Of a stretch of 55,829 nucleotides of DNA, positions 34,583 through 42,940 are shown piece after piece (the first letter of the stretch is position 1; the number at the start of each line of letters is the position of its first letter). The position numbers and the translations under genes are program-made. Source of the DNA: Bryobacteraceae bacterium (lineage in GTDB: Bacteria; Acidobacteriota; Terriglobia; Bryobacterales; Bryobacteraceae); the NCBI GenBank assembly GCA_025928545.1, contig JAICJH010000045.1, positions 1-55,829 of the forward strand. Direction: 5' to 3'. Below the pieces are notes generated by a model. That model did no database searches and was not told the DNA's origin. It saw only the letters and a list, made by a program, of their open reading frames with translations.

Positions 34583-34706
34583 GAAGCTACGGTTATCAGC
34601 CGTGCACCAACGACAGATGTCAGCTACAATCTAATTCTGTTCCGCTGCCACTCTCGGTGGTCCGGCACGTCCATGCCGCTTCGGAACGTTTGAGAAAGAG
34701 CGACTT

Positions 34707-36707
34707 ATGGCCGATTGGCAAGACCTGCTGGCAACGATCCCGATATTCAGTTTCCTCGGCCGGAGCGAGCTTGCAGCGGTGCACGATCTTTTTGTCGAAG
34801 AGACTCACCAGAAGGGCGATGTAATTTGCCGCCAGGGCGAGGATGGCGACACGTTCTACGTCGTGCTCGATGGTGAACTGGATGTGCTGGTCGGCGAGGG
34901 CACCCAGCATGTCATTGCCGTTCTCAAGCGGGGAGACTTCTTCGGAGAGATGGCGCTGCTGCAGGGCGGCAAGCGGACGGCGACGGTTGCCGTCGGCCGC
35001 CGCGCCAGGCTGATCTCCCTGCACCGTCTGGCGTTCAACAGCCTCTTCCTGAAGAGCCCAAAAGCGCTCGAATACTTCACGCGCATTTTGTGTAAGCGCC
35101 TGGCCGACATGAATAAGGGAGAGATCATGCGTGGTTCGACGCTGACCATCTCCGTTGGCTCCCACGCCGGGCTCAAAGGCAAGACGCTGATTGCCTCGCT
35201 TCTGGCCGACTACCTGCACGAAATAACCGCTCAGGACGTTCTCCGCGTCAGTGTCCATGTCAGCGACCATGCGGCTGAAGGCGTGGTCGGCGACCTGCTT
35301 GCGCAGGATTCTCACGTCAAAGATCTGCACGAAGTCGTGGAGACGGATGCGGGTGGCATTTCCGTGCTGAACATTCCGGCCCGCAAAGACCTTCCCGTCC
35401 CGTTCTATGCGGAGCGCGCCTCCAACCTCATTTCGAATCTGAGCGGCAAGTTTCCGTTTATCGTGTTCGACCTTAACCATGACGTCACCGGCCTGCTGGA
35501 CAGCGTACCGCTGTTTTCCGACGTCTACGTCGACATCGTCGATATGCACGTCGCGGTTTCTTCGGAAGAAACAAAGAAAAGCGGATCGGTACGACGGTTT
35601 GAAGTCATCAACCTCTTCAACCCCAACTCCCGGCCGGTTCCGCTAAACCATTGCGAACCTTTTGTGATCCCCTGCGATCTTGCCATGATTCAGGACGATC
35701 CCCATGAGTATCTGTCCTCCAATAAGCGCGCACCGGCCGCTTTGCCTGTTCAACGGCTGGCGCGCAGAATTCTTGGTGCTTCCGTCGGAATCGCACTCGG
35801 AGGCGGCGCCGCGTTCGGAATCGCCCACCTTGGCGTGCTCAAGGTTCTCGAAGAGAACAATATTCCGATCGATCTGCTGGCCGGATGCAGCCAGGGATCG
35901 CTCATCGGAATCGGTTATGCGGCCGGCATCGGCGTCGATGAAATGATTGACATGGCCTACCGGCTTGGGCGTCGTCAGAATGCGCTGCTTGCCGTCGATC
36001 CCACGCTCACCAAACCTGGCCTGCTCGCCGGCGATAAATTCGTCGAAATCTTCCGCCCTCTGCTGGGTGGCAAGACTACCTTTAAAGACCTTGTAATGCC
36101 CTGCCGCACCGTCGCGACCGACATCGAAAGCGGTGAACGCGTCTCGGTCGGCGATGGTTTGCTGGTAGATGCTTTCCGCGCCAGCGCCTCGGTGCCAATG
36201 GTCTTTTCTCCCATCAAGCTGTGTGACCGAGTGCTGGTGGATGGTGGTGTGTCGGATCCCGTCCCCGCCGAAATCGTCAACATGATGGGTGCGGATCTTT
36301 GCATCGCGGTGAATGTCGTTCCTCCGCTGAAGAAAGGCGTGGAGAACGCTGTCTCAAAAACTTTTCGGGTTATGCGCTGGTTCAACCCGCTTTCATGGAT
36401 CGACAACAGTTCGGGCCTCCCGAATATGTTCGACATCATTATGAATGCGATGCAGACCCTGCAATACGAGCTCGGAAACTTCAAAGCGATCTCGGCCGAC
36501 GTTCTGATCAACCCCGAACTTTCCGACTTCACCTGGATTGAGTACTACCGTTCCGAAGAATTGATTCAGCGCGGCATTGAAGCGGCCGAGCGCGCCATGC
36601 CCGCCATCAAACGCGCCTATGGCCAGAAACTAGGGCCATGGATGAAACGTGCCCCGCAAACCGTTGAACCGGAAAAGGCGGAGCAGGTCGAAGCCGGAGC
36701 GGCTTAG
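34707..36707 (+). CDS. cyclic-nucleotide-binding patatin-like phospholipase with ParA-like central domain
   Basis: 666 residues. A cNMP-binding domain lies at about 10-125 (GDVICRQGEDGDTFYVVLDGELDV and GDFFGEMALLQGGKRTATV). A central segment at about 148-300 resembles a SIMIBI/ParA-type NTPase with a degraded P-loop (GLKGKTLIASLLADYL from residue 155). The patatin domain at about 355-580 has the oxyanion loop GGGAAFG, nucleophile S395 in GCSQG and D512 in VDGGVSD. The catalytic dyad is complete. Relatives are NTE/RssA-type lysophospholipases regulated by cyclic nucleotides. No signal peptide, so probably cytosolic or membrane-peripheral. An adenylate cyclase is encoded about 2 kb away on the other strand. 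Confidence 0.92.
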   Translation: MADWQDLLATIPIFSFLGRSELAAVHDLFVEETHQKGDVICRQGEDGDTFYVVLDGELDVLVGEGTQHVIAVLKRGDFFGEMALLQGGKRTATVAVGRRARLISLHRLAFNSLFLKSPKALEYFTRILCKRLADMNKGEIMRGSTLTISVGSHAGLKGKTLIASLLADYLHEITAQDVLRVSVHVSDHAAEGVVGDLLAQDSHVKDLHEVVETDAGGISVLNIPARKDLPVPFYAERASNLISNLSGKFPFIVFDLNHDVTGLLDSVPLFSDVYVDIVDMHVAVSSEETKKSGSVRRFEVINLFNPNSRPVPLNHCEPFVIPCDLAMIQDDPHEYLSSNKRAPAALPVQRLARRILGASVGIALGGGAAFGIAHLGVLKVLEENNIPIDLLAGCSQGSLIGIGYAAGIGVDEMIDMAYRLGRRQNALLAVDPTLTKPGLLAGDKFVEIFRPLLGGKTTFKDLVMPCRTVATDIESGERVSVGDGLLVDAFRASASVPMVFSPIKLCDRVLVDGGVSDPVPAEIVNMMGADLCIAVNVVPPLKKGVENAVSKTFRVMRWFNPLSWIDNSSGLPNMFDIIMNAMQTLQYELGNFKAISADVLINPELSDFTWIEYYRSEELIQRGIEAAERAMPAIKRAYGQKLGPWMKRAPQTVEPEKAEQVEAGAA

Positions 36708-36731
36708 CTTCAGCAGTCCGGGCCTGGCTCT

Positions 36732-37604
36732 CTATTGCGAGAACGTATCGCAGGCAGCGACCTTACCGGAATGCAGGCCCGCCTCCAGCCAATGGACACG
36801 CTGTGCCGACGATCCATGCGTGAACGTTTCCGGGTTGACGGCGCGATTCGCGGCACGCTGTAGTCGATCGTCACCCACAGCCGCCGCGGCTCCCAACGCC
36901 GACTTGATATCTTCCGTTGTCAGCCCGCGCTGCTCCGTAGTGCTGGCCCACACCCCGGCAAGGCAATCCGCCTGCAACTCAAGTTCAACGGAGAGGGGAT
37001 TCACGGCCGCCCGATTCCTCTCCTGCATCTGCCGAACCTTGTTTTCAATACCGAGGATTTTCTGCACGTGATGGCCGATCTCATGCGCAATCACATAAGC
37101 CTCGGCGAAATCTCCGGAAGCCCCCAGGCGAGTCCGCATCTCTTCGAAGAAGCCGAGATCGAGGTATACCTTCTCGTCCTCGGGGCAGTAGAAAGGTCCT
37201 GTTGCGGTTTGCGCCGCACCGCAGCCGGAAGGGTAATAATCGCGATACAAAACGAGTTTCGCGTGCCGGTAAGCCTGATTATCCTGAGCTGGCAGCATCT
37301 CATCCCAATTGTGCTGAATGTCATCGAGCGCGTTCGACACGTACTTTACCGTCGGCGCTTCACTTTGGTCGCGGGCGGTGTCGGCCGGACCGTTAGTAGC
37401 TGAGGGTGACGATCCTCCGGTGAAAAGGTCGAAAAGATTTTGATGGGAAAACAAGCTCAGGAGACCAACAATAATGAGGCCGCCGATGCCAAGGTGAATT
37501 CCACCGAAACCACCTCCGCCGAACCCGCCGAATCCCCCGCCTCCTCCGCTGGAGTCGCGGCGATCTTCTACATCCGGGCTGGAACCGTCACCTCGCCATT
37601 CCAT
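36732..37604 (-). CDS. YpfJ-type neutral zinc metallopeptidase
   Basis: 290 residues. The N-terminus MEWRGDGSSPDVEDRR is the family hallmark and fixes the ATG at 37604. A Gly-rich linker (about 20-38) and one membrane helix (LGIGGLIIVGLLSLF) follow, then an extracytoplasmic zincin domain with HEIGHHVQ and the LELQADCLAGVW segment carrying the third ligand region. Family function is not established. It is convergent with the patatin gene, 24 bp apart, and divergent from the cytochrome gene across 412 bp. Confidence 0.92.
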   Translation of the reverse strand: MEWRGDGSSPDVEDRRDSSGGGGGFGGFGGGGFGGIHLGIGGLIIVGLLSLFSHQNLFDLFTGGSSPSATNGPADTARDQSEAPTVKYVSNALDDIQHNWDEMLPAQDNQAYRHAKLVLYRDYYPSGCGAAQTATGPFYCPEDEKVYLDLGFFEEMRTRLGASGDFAEAYVIAHEIGHHVQKILGIENKVRQMQERNRAAVNPLSVELELQADCLAGVWASTTEQRGLTTEDIKSALGAAAAVGDDRLQRAANRAVNPETFTHGSSAQRVHWLEAGLHSGKVAACDTFSQ

Positions 37605-38016
37605 GTGGTGACACACAGCATTTCAGGTGCCGTTATCATTCGTGAGACTACGCGTGTTGGGAGAGAACAGTTTCGTCGCTCGCCATCTCGGAATCCGCCT
37701 TGCCAGGGGCGTCAACGGTATCGAGCGCCTTCCCCATCGTGCCCGGTCGATCTTTCCAATCGTTAGGAACGAAAGGAACGTCGTTTTCTTCACTTTGCAA
37801 ATTAGGCATGCGGAGAACCCTGCAATTTCACACCCGAAGCCGACCGGACGGGGACCTTGGCGGCCAGCATTCATTTGTGACTGGCCCCGCCAAAATTCCA
37901 ATCAGGACGGTCGCTATCGCCGTCGGCACGCATCAGTACGTACGTCCACGGGTATTCTTTTTGAACGGTTTGGTGTATATAATATACAGGTCCACCACCG
38001 CGTTCGAGAGGATTCA
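37605..38016. other. 412-bp intergenic region with one recognisable promoter
   Basis: No convincing gene. Near the right end, -35 TTCTTT (37955-37960), a 17-bp spacer and a consensus -10 TATAAT (37978-37983) face the cytochrome gene, with start expected near 37990 and a leader of about 27 nt. The -10 lies inside a 13-bp palindrome GTATAT-A-ATATAC (37975-37987). The remaining 330 bp show no terminator-like hairpin, repeat or RNA signature that I can identify. Confidence 0.55.
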
Positions 38017-40941
38017 ATGAAGAAATCAGGGCTGTTTTGTACCGCCGCGATCACCGTCGCCGCAGCTTCCGTCACATTATGGATAACTGAAACGCGGGCA
38101 CAAGCGCAGGCACCCGCCGCGGCATCCGGTGGACGTGGTCTCGTCGCCGGAATTCGCGATCCATTTGCAGGCGCCGATTTCTCTCCGCAGGCACCCGTGA
38201 AACCTCTCTCGCCGGCCGAGGAGCAAAAGAAGTTTGTCCTTCAGCCGGGCTTTCATCTGGAACCCGTGCTGACTGATCCCGACATCGAAGAGCCCATGGA
38301 AATCGCCTTCGACGGTAACGGCCGCATGTTCGTTCTCGAAATGCGCTCGTATATGCAGGACAAAGATGCCCACGGCGAACTGGACCCGATCAGCCGCATC
38401 TCACTCCACGTCGATACAAAAGGTACCGGCGTTTACGACAAGCACACCGTCTTCCTCGATCATCTGGTAGTACCGCGCTTTGTGATGCCGTTTGGCCCCA
38501 ACGCCATTCTGGTGATGCAGTCAAATACCGACGAAGTCTACAAGTACACTGACACCAATGGCGATGGAGTCGCGGACAAGAAGGAGTTCTTTACCAGCGA
38601 TTTTGGCCGCGCCGGCAACATCGAGCACCAGCCCGGCGCTCTGTTCAACGCAATGGACAACTGGCTTTACAGCACGGTCAACGCCGTCCGTCTGCGCTGG
38701 AAGCCGAACGGCCAGGTAATTCGTGAGAATACCGGATCGAACGGCGCGCAGTGGGGCGCCTCGCAGGACAACTATGGCAAGACCTATTTCACAGCGGGAG
38801 CGAGCGGCGTTCCGTCGGCAGTTCAGTTTCCTATCGTGTACGGCAATTTCAGCCCGCCGGATCAACTCCAGCCTGGTTTGAACGAAATCTGGGGCTCCCC
38901 CGTCAAAATCGCCGATATGCAGGGTGGTATGAACGCCGTACGCATGCCGGATGGCTCGCTGAACGCAGCGACAGCCGGAGCAGGAGGTATGGTTTTCCGC
39001 GGCGACCGCCTGCCGGCCGACATGCTTGGCGACTATTTTTACGGCGAAGTTGTGGGCCGCGTCGTGCGACGCATCCGCCCGGTTAAGACAGAAGGCCTGA
39101 CGCAGATGCAAAATATCTATCAGGCGGATAAAGCCGAATTCATCCGTTCCACCGATCCGCTGTTCCGGCCTGTCTTCCAGGTGAATGCCCCGGATGGGAC
39201 GATGTATATCGCCGATTGCTACCGCGGCATCGTGCAGGAATATCAGTGGAGCGGCCCCGGCACGTACCTTCGCCGCAGGGTCGAACAGTACCAGCTCGAC
39301 AAGGTTGTGCGGCACGGTCGCATCTGGCGTCTGACTTACGATGGCATGAGCCGCGACAAGGTGATGCCGCATATGAACGACGAGTCAGCCCCGCAGCTGG
39401 TGGCGCACCTCTCCCATCCGAATGGCTGGTGGCGCGACACAGCCCAGCAGTATCTGGTGCTGAAGCAGGATAAATCGGTTGTTCCCGCCCTGAAGGACCT
39501 GGCGAAAAGCTCGAATCAGCTGGCGCGCGTACATGCCTTGTGGACGCTCGAAGGCCTGAATTCGCTGGACGCAGCGACCGTGCGGCAGTTCATCGCCGAC
39601 GCCGATCCGAAGATCCGCATGACAGGGCTGCGCGTCAGCGAAACCATGTACAAGAACGGCGACCACTCGTTCGAAGCCGACTGGAAAGCGGCTACTAAAG
39701 ACAAAGACACGGACGTAGCGATTCAGGCGTTGCTGACAGCGCATCTTATGGGCGTGGAAGGCATGCCGGATCTTATTCAGGGCGCCGAGGATGCAAACAA
39801 AGCCCGCGGCATCAAATTCGTTGGAGACACATTCCTCAATCCGAACCCCAACGGCGGCGGCTTTTTTGGAGCCGCTGGACCGCGTGTGCAGAGTCCCGAG
39901 ACGAAGGAACTCATGACTCGCGGCAAAGCTGTCTACGAGGAACTCTGTTTCAGCTGCCACGGTGACGACGGACGCGGTGCGCCCGTGGAAGCCGGCAAAG
40001 GCAAAGTCGGCACCACCAAAGCTCCGCCACTTTCCGGATCGCCGCGCGTGATCGGGCATCGTGACTATGTGATTAAGGCTGTGATGTACGGCCTGACTGG
40101 TCCGATTGACGGCAAGACCTTCACAGAAGAAATGGTGCCGAACGGTGGCAATAAAGATATCTGGGTTGCCGCAGTCGCCAATTACGTTCGCAACAGTTTC
40201 GGCAATAACGCCGGCTTCGTGACCGTGGACGATGTCGCGCGCGTGCGCGCCGCGAATCCGGGCCGTGTTGTCAGCCAGGCCCGCGAGGAAGCAGGTGCGG
40301 CGAAGACTCGCTTTACTATTCCTCAGCTTCAGGCATCGTTGCCGCGCCTGATGACGCCGCAGCCAACATGGAAGGCCACCGCCAGCGATAATTCGGACGA
40401 CGCCGCGGGCGGGTTCAGTGTGGCGCGCTGGTCGACGGGCACCAGCCAGAAGCCGGGTATCTGGTACAAAGTTGAACTGCCGCAGCCGACCACGATTACC
40501 GAGATCCAGTTCGACTCACCGCGCGCCGGAGAATCCGGCGGCAAGGGCGCGCCCGCGCCAAACGGACCCGGGACCGCCGGGTTTGCCGGAGGTGGAGCGG
40601 GCGGCTCCGGGGCCGGCGCTCGCGCGGGCGGCCGTGGCCGAGGCCCGGCCGGACCTCCGCCGCCGCTTGGTGTTCCCGTCGCTTACAAAGTTGAAATTTC
40701 CCTGGATGGTTCCGCCTGGACTGCTGTAGCGGAAGGCAAAGGAGAGACCGACACGACGAATATTACGATCAAGCCCACTCGCGCGAAGTTTATTAAGATC
40801 ACGCAGACGGGTGACGATCCGAAGGCGCCAGGCTGGAATATGGAAAAGTTCCGGCTGTATGGTCTGCCTGCCGCCGGCGTAACAATGGCGTCCGCCGCCA
40901 AACCAGCGGCTAAGCCGGCTGCGAAGTCCGCTACAAAGTGA
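38017..40941 (+). CDS. secreted propeller-HEAT-cytochrome c protein with C-terminal discoidin-like domain
   Basis: 974 residues from ATG 38017, which begins the signal peptide (MKKSGLFCTAAITVAAASV). Order: sorbosone/glucose-dehydrogenase-like beta-propeller at about 60-430 (MEIAFDGNGRMFVLEMRSYM, DGTMYIADCYRGIVQEYQW), HEAT-like helices at about 450-600, a mono-haem cytochrome c with CFSCH at 644-648, and a C-terminal F5/8-type C domain interrupted by a Gly-rich insertion at about 841-885. The tail is a Lys/Ala/Pro repeat. Periplasmic. It resembles PVC-type haem-binding proteins found near sugar or alcohol oxidation; a substrate cannot be named. GAGAGGA precedes the start. Confidence 0.9.
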   Translation: MKKSGLFCTAAITVAAASVTLWITETRAQAQAPAAASGGRGLVAGIRDPFAGADFSPQAPVKPLSPAEEQKKFVLQPGFHLEPVLTDPDIEEPMEIAFDGNGRMFVLEMRSYMQDKDAHGELDPISRISLHVDTKGTGVYDKHTVFLDHLVVPRFVMPFGPNAILVMQSNTDEVYKYTDTNGDGVADKKEFFTSDFGRAGNIEHQPGALFNAMDNWLYSTVNAVRLRWKPNGQVIRENTGSNGAQWGASQDNYGKTYFTAGASGVPSAVQFPIVYGNFSPPDQLQPGLNEIWGSPVKIADMQGGMNAVRMPDGSLNAATAGAGGMVFRGDRLPADMLGDYFYGEVVGRVVRRIRPVKTEGLTQMQNIYQADKAEFIRSTDPLFRPVFQVNAPDGTMYIADCYRGIVQEYQWSGPGTYLRRRVEQYQLDKVVRHGRIWRLTYDGMSRDKVMPHMNDESAPQLVAHLSHPNGWWRDTAQQYLVLKQDKSVVPALKDLAKSSNQLARVHALWTLEGLNSLDAATVRQFIADADPKIRMTGLRVSETMYKNGDHSFEADWKAATKDKDTDVAIQALLTAHLMGVEGMPDLIQGAEDANKARGIKFVGDTFLNPNPNGGGFFGAAGPRVQSPETKELMTRGKAVYEELCFSCHGDDGRGAPVEAGKGKVGTTKAPPLSGSPRVIGHRDYVIKAVMYGLTGPIDGKTFTEEMVPNGGNKDIWVAAVANYVRNSFGNNAGFVTVDDVARVRAANPGRVVSQAREEAGAAKTRFTIPQLQASLPRLMTPQPTWKATASDNSDDAAGGFSVARWSTGTSQKPGIWYKVELPQPTTITEIQFDSPRAGESGGKGAPAPNGPGTAGFAGGGAGGSGAGARAGGRGRGPAGPPPPLGVPVAYKVEISLDGSAWTAVAEGKGETDTTNITIKPTRAKFIKITQTGDDPKAPGWNMEKFRLYGLPAAGVTMASAAKPAAKPAAKSATK

Positions 40942-40948
40942 CGGGATT

Positions 40949-42424
40949 TTAAGGGCGTTCCGCGCCGCGCAGGCGGAACATCACGTTCAATTCCGTTCGC
41001 CAGTTCGCGCTGACACCGATCCGCGTGAATTCTATTTCCGGCAAGACCGAGCCAATAATCGTCTCTGTGGTGGAATGGAATTCCAGTGACGGCGCCACCA
41101 GCAGAATCCGAGGCGTTTCGCGGCTGATCGCGATGCCCTGAAAATAGCCGAGCCGTTCGAAATCTCCCGCAGCCAGGTGCTTGCGGACGCGCAGCCAATA
41201 GTCGAGCGCCTGGAACGGAAGCTGCAAATCGGCGGTCGTCTTCAATTCGATCACCGTCAGCCGTCCGGTGTCGTCAATACCCAGCAGATCGATTACGCCG
41301 CGGTCCGGTCCGGAGAAGACAGGCACCTGGCCGTAGATCGGGGACGTGCGCAGTGAGGCATCCACGGTTCGCGGATTGGCGCGAACCTGAGCTTCCAGCC
41401 AGCCCTCCGGACACAGCGAGTAGAGCGGGTGCTGGCGATCTTCCGCCGCGTCATGACGCAGACGTCCGATTTCGGCTGCCATGGCGGCGAGCGTCACCGC
41501 GGAGCAGGGCCGCTTCCTCCCAATTCCGCAAGAGATACGCCCGCCCGCGGCGCGTCCAAACTCCAGGCCATGCAGGCGCAGGCTGACGGAACCGTCGCTC
41601 TGCTCAACGGCGTTCACGGTGTCGGGAAGTCCGCAAATATCCATGGGCTCGGCGTTGGGCTCGAGAGGCCGTCGGCAGGGCGGCAGCTTCGATTCGAGAT
41701 TACCCGCGTCCGCGAAATCGACAGCGCCTGTCGAGTCGCGATTGTCATAAACGATGAGCTGGCAATCCACGACCTTTGGATCGATCAGCGCGGCGCGGGC
41801 GACCGCTGCGTGCTCACGCTGAACCGGTACGTAGAGAAGAAGTCGCGTGATTGCGAAGCCTCTGGCCTGTTCGCGGGTTCGCAGATAATTGAGCCAGATC
41901 AGCCCGAAGGGCACGACGGCAGAGCAATCCAACGCATCCGGCGGAGCGGCGATCACGGCCATCCCGAATGAATGATTGCGCAGATAGCCGCGGACATAAG
42001 CGGGCGAGAGGCTTTGCTCCAGATTGGCATCGGTGCTGAGGTCTTCGGCGCGCCAGTCGGGAAATTCGCGCGCGAGCAAGAGACGGAATCGGTCGCGAAA
42101 GGCGATGCGCGACGATTTGCGGCGAAGCTCCAGGCCTCCGGCGGCCGCCAGATCGGCGAGTTGCATTTCGCCTTCGGATTTGGGGAAGCGCTCCGTGACG
42201 AATGAAATGCGCTCGCGGCGCTGTTCTTTGATCGCTACAATTTTGCGGACGAGGTTCCGATTGGCGTCCCAGGCCTGAAGGATGAGACGCCCATTCCATT
42301 CGGAAACTTCCCAGTTCTGGTCCGCCAGCGCGAGGGGCTCTTCACCGGGATCGAGAACAGCGGGCTGCGCCGCCGCGGCTATGAAGCGTTCAACGACGCT
42401 CCGCAGCCCGGGTTCCGATTGCAC
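40949..42424 (-). CDS. unknown protein with C-terminal PD-(D/E)XK nuclease-like domain
   Basis: 491 residues. The C-terminal third contains GVIDLLGIDDTGRLTVIELK, giving D379 and E393-x-K395, the core of a PD-(D/E)XK nuclease fold as in NucS/RecB-like domains, preceded by EGWLEAQVRANPRTVD, where an upstream acidic residue is expected. Residues 1-330 match nothing I recognise, though they look globular. No signal or membrane segment. The start is GTG at 42424 with no clear ribosome-binding site, so the N-terminus is uncertain. It stands alone, without a methylase or helicase partner. A housekeeping DNA-repair role or an orphan nuclease are both possible. Confidence 0.65.
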   Translation of the reverse strand: MQSEPGLRSVVERFIAAAAQPAVLDPGEEPLALADQNWEVSEWNGRLILQAWDANRNLVRKIVAIKEQRRERISFVTERFPKSEGEMQLADLAAAGGLELRRKSSRIAFRDRFRLLLAREFPDWRAEDLSTDANLEQSLSPAYVRGYLRNHSFGMAVIAAPPDALDCSAVVPFGLIWLNYLRTREQARGFAITRLLLYVPVQREHAAVARAALIDPKVVDCQLIVYDNRDSTGAVDFADAGNLESKLPPCRRPLEPNAEPMDICGLPDTVNAVEQSDGSVSLRLHGLEFGRAAGGRISCGIGRKRPCSAVTLAAMAAEIGRLRHDAAEDRQHPLYSLCPEGWLEAQVRANPRTVDASLRTSPIYGQVPVFSGPDRGVIDLLGIDDTGRLTVIELKTTADLQLPFQALDYWLRVRKHLAAGDFERLGYFQGIAISRETPRILLVAPSLEFHSTTETIIGSVLPEIEFTRIGVSANWRTELNVMFRLRGAERP

Positions 42425-42460
42425 GAAGCGTCATTGTGGCAGAAATCCGGCGTGACGCCA

Positions 42461-42486
42461 ATACCTCTCTTTTCAAGAGGAGGTAT
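42461..42486. repeat. hairpin between the frameshifted gene and the PD-(D/E)XK gene
   Basis: ATACCTC-TCTT pairs with AAGAGGAGGTAT (one bulge, 3-nt loop). It lies between two minus-strand genes, 5 bp after one stop and 37 bp before the next start. There is no T-tract on the minus strand. Confidence 0.4.
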
Positions 42487-42490
42487 CCGG

Positions 42491-42794
42491 CTACCTGGTG
42501 ATCGACGACAGCGGACGCAGGCCGACGCCGCCCGCGCTCCAGATCTCGCGGCCGTTCGAATCCAGAAGTACGATGCGCGGCACGCGTCCGCTGCGCGGTT
42601 CCGATGTGAAGGTGCCTGCTACGTTATTGAACTGGTCGACCAGCACGAATTCGCGCGCGAACCTCATCGGCGACAGCGGTTCGTGGATTATTCGGCGACT
42701 GGGCGAATACCGGAGCGGGAGCGATGAAGCGGGTGAGCGTTCCACCCAGGAGTCCCGCCGCAAGGGCGAGGGCGACAGTGATTTTATTGTTCAT
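42491..42794 (-). pseudogene. small anchored exported protein gene, interrupted by a frameshift
   Basis: From ATG 42794 (preceded by GGAG) the frame encodes a signal-anchor-like MNNKITVALALAAGLLGG, then VFAQ and a short linker ending ADEVRAR, and soon stops. The neighbouring frame continues with FVLVDQFNNVAGTFTSEP and RIVLLDSNGREIWSAG to TAG at 42491. Joined, they give about 100 residues that look like a single Acidobacterial small exported protein. The break lies at the (CG)4 tract 42652-42659, where one base too many shifts the frame. It could be a true mutation, a sequencing/assembly indel, or less likely programmed +1 shifting. Confidence 0.65.
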
Positions 42795-42940
42795 AGGTCG
42801 TTTCTCCGTTTCCAGTTTACTGATTTTCGCGGCTGCCAGGCGATGGTTACCATGAAGGGATTCACCCCTTACTCCCGGCTGCTTCACTCGGATGGCTCGA
42901 CTCTTTCCGGTAACATCGACATGGCAGAATTGGCTACGGC

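Noticed and set aside
30298..36707. A full Pycsar- or CBASS-type defence operon
   Set aside because: The cyclase has a CyaB-like sensory architecture, the genes are on opposite strands with a porin between them, and no other defence genes are near; kept only as a signalling hypothesis.
37623..37901. 92-codon minus-strand frame in the gap before the cytochrome gene
   Set aside because: No ribosome-binding site, no recognisable motif, erratic composition; treated as intergenic.
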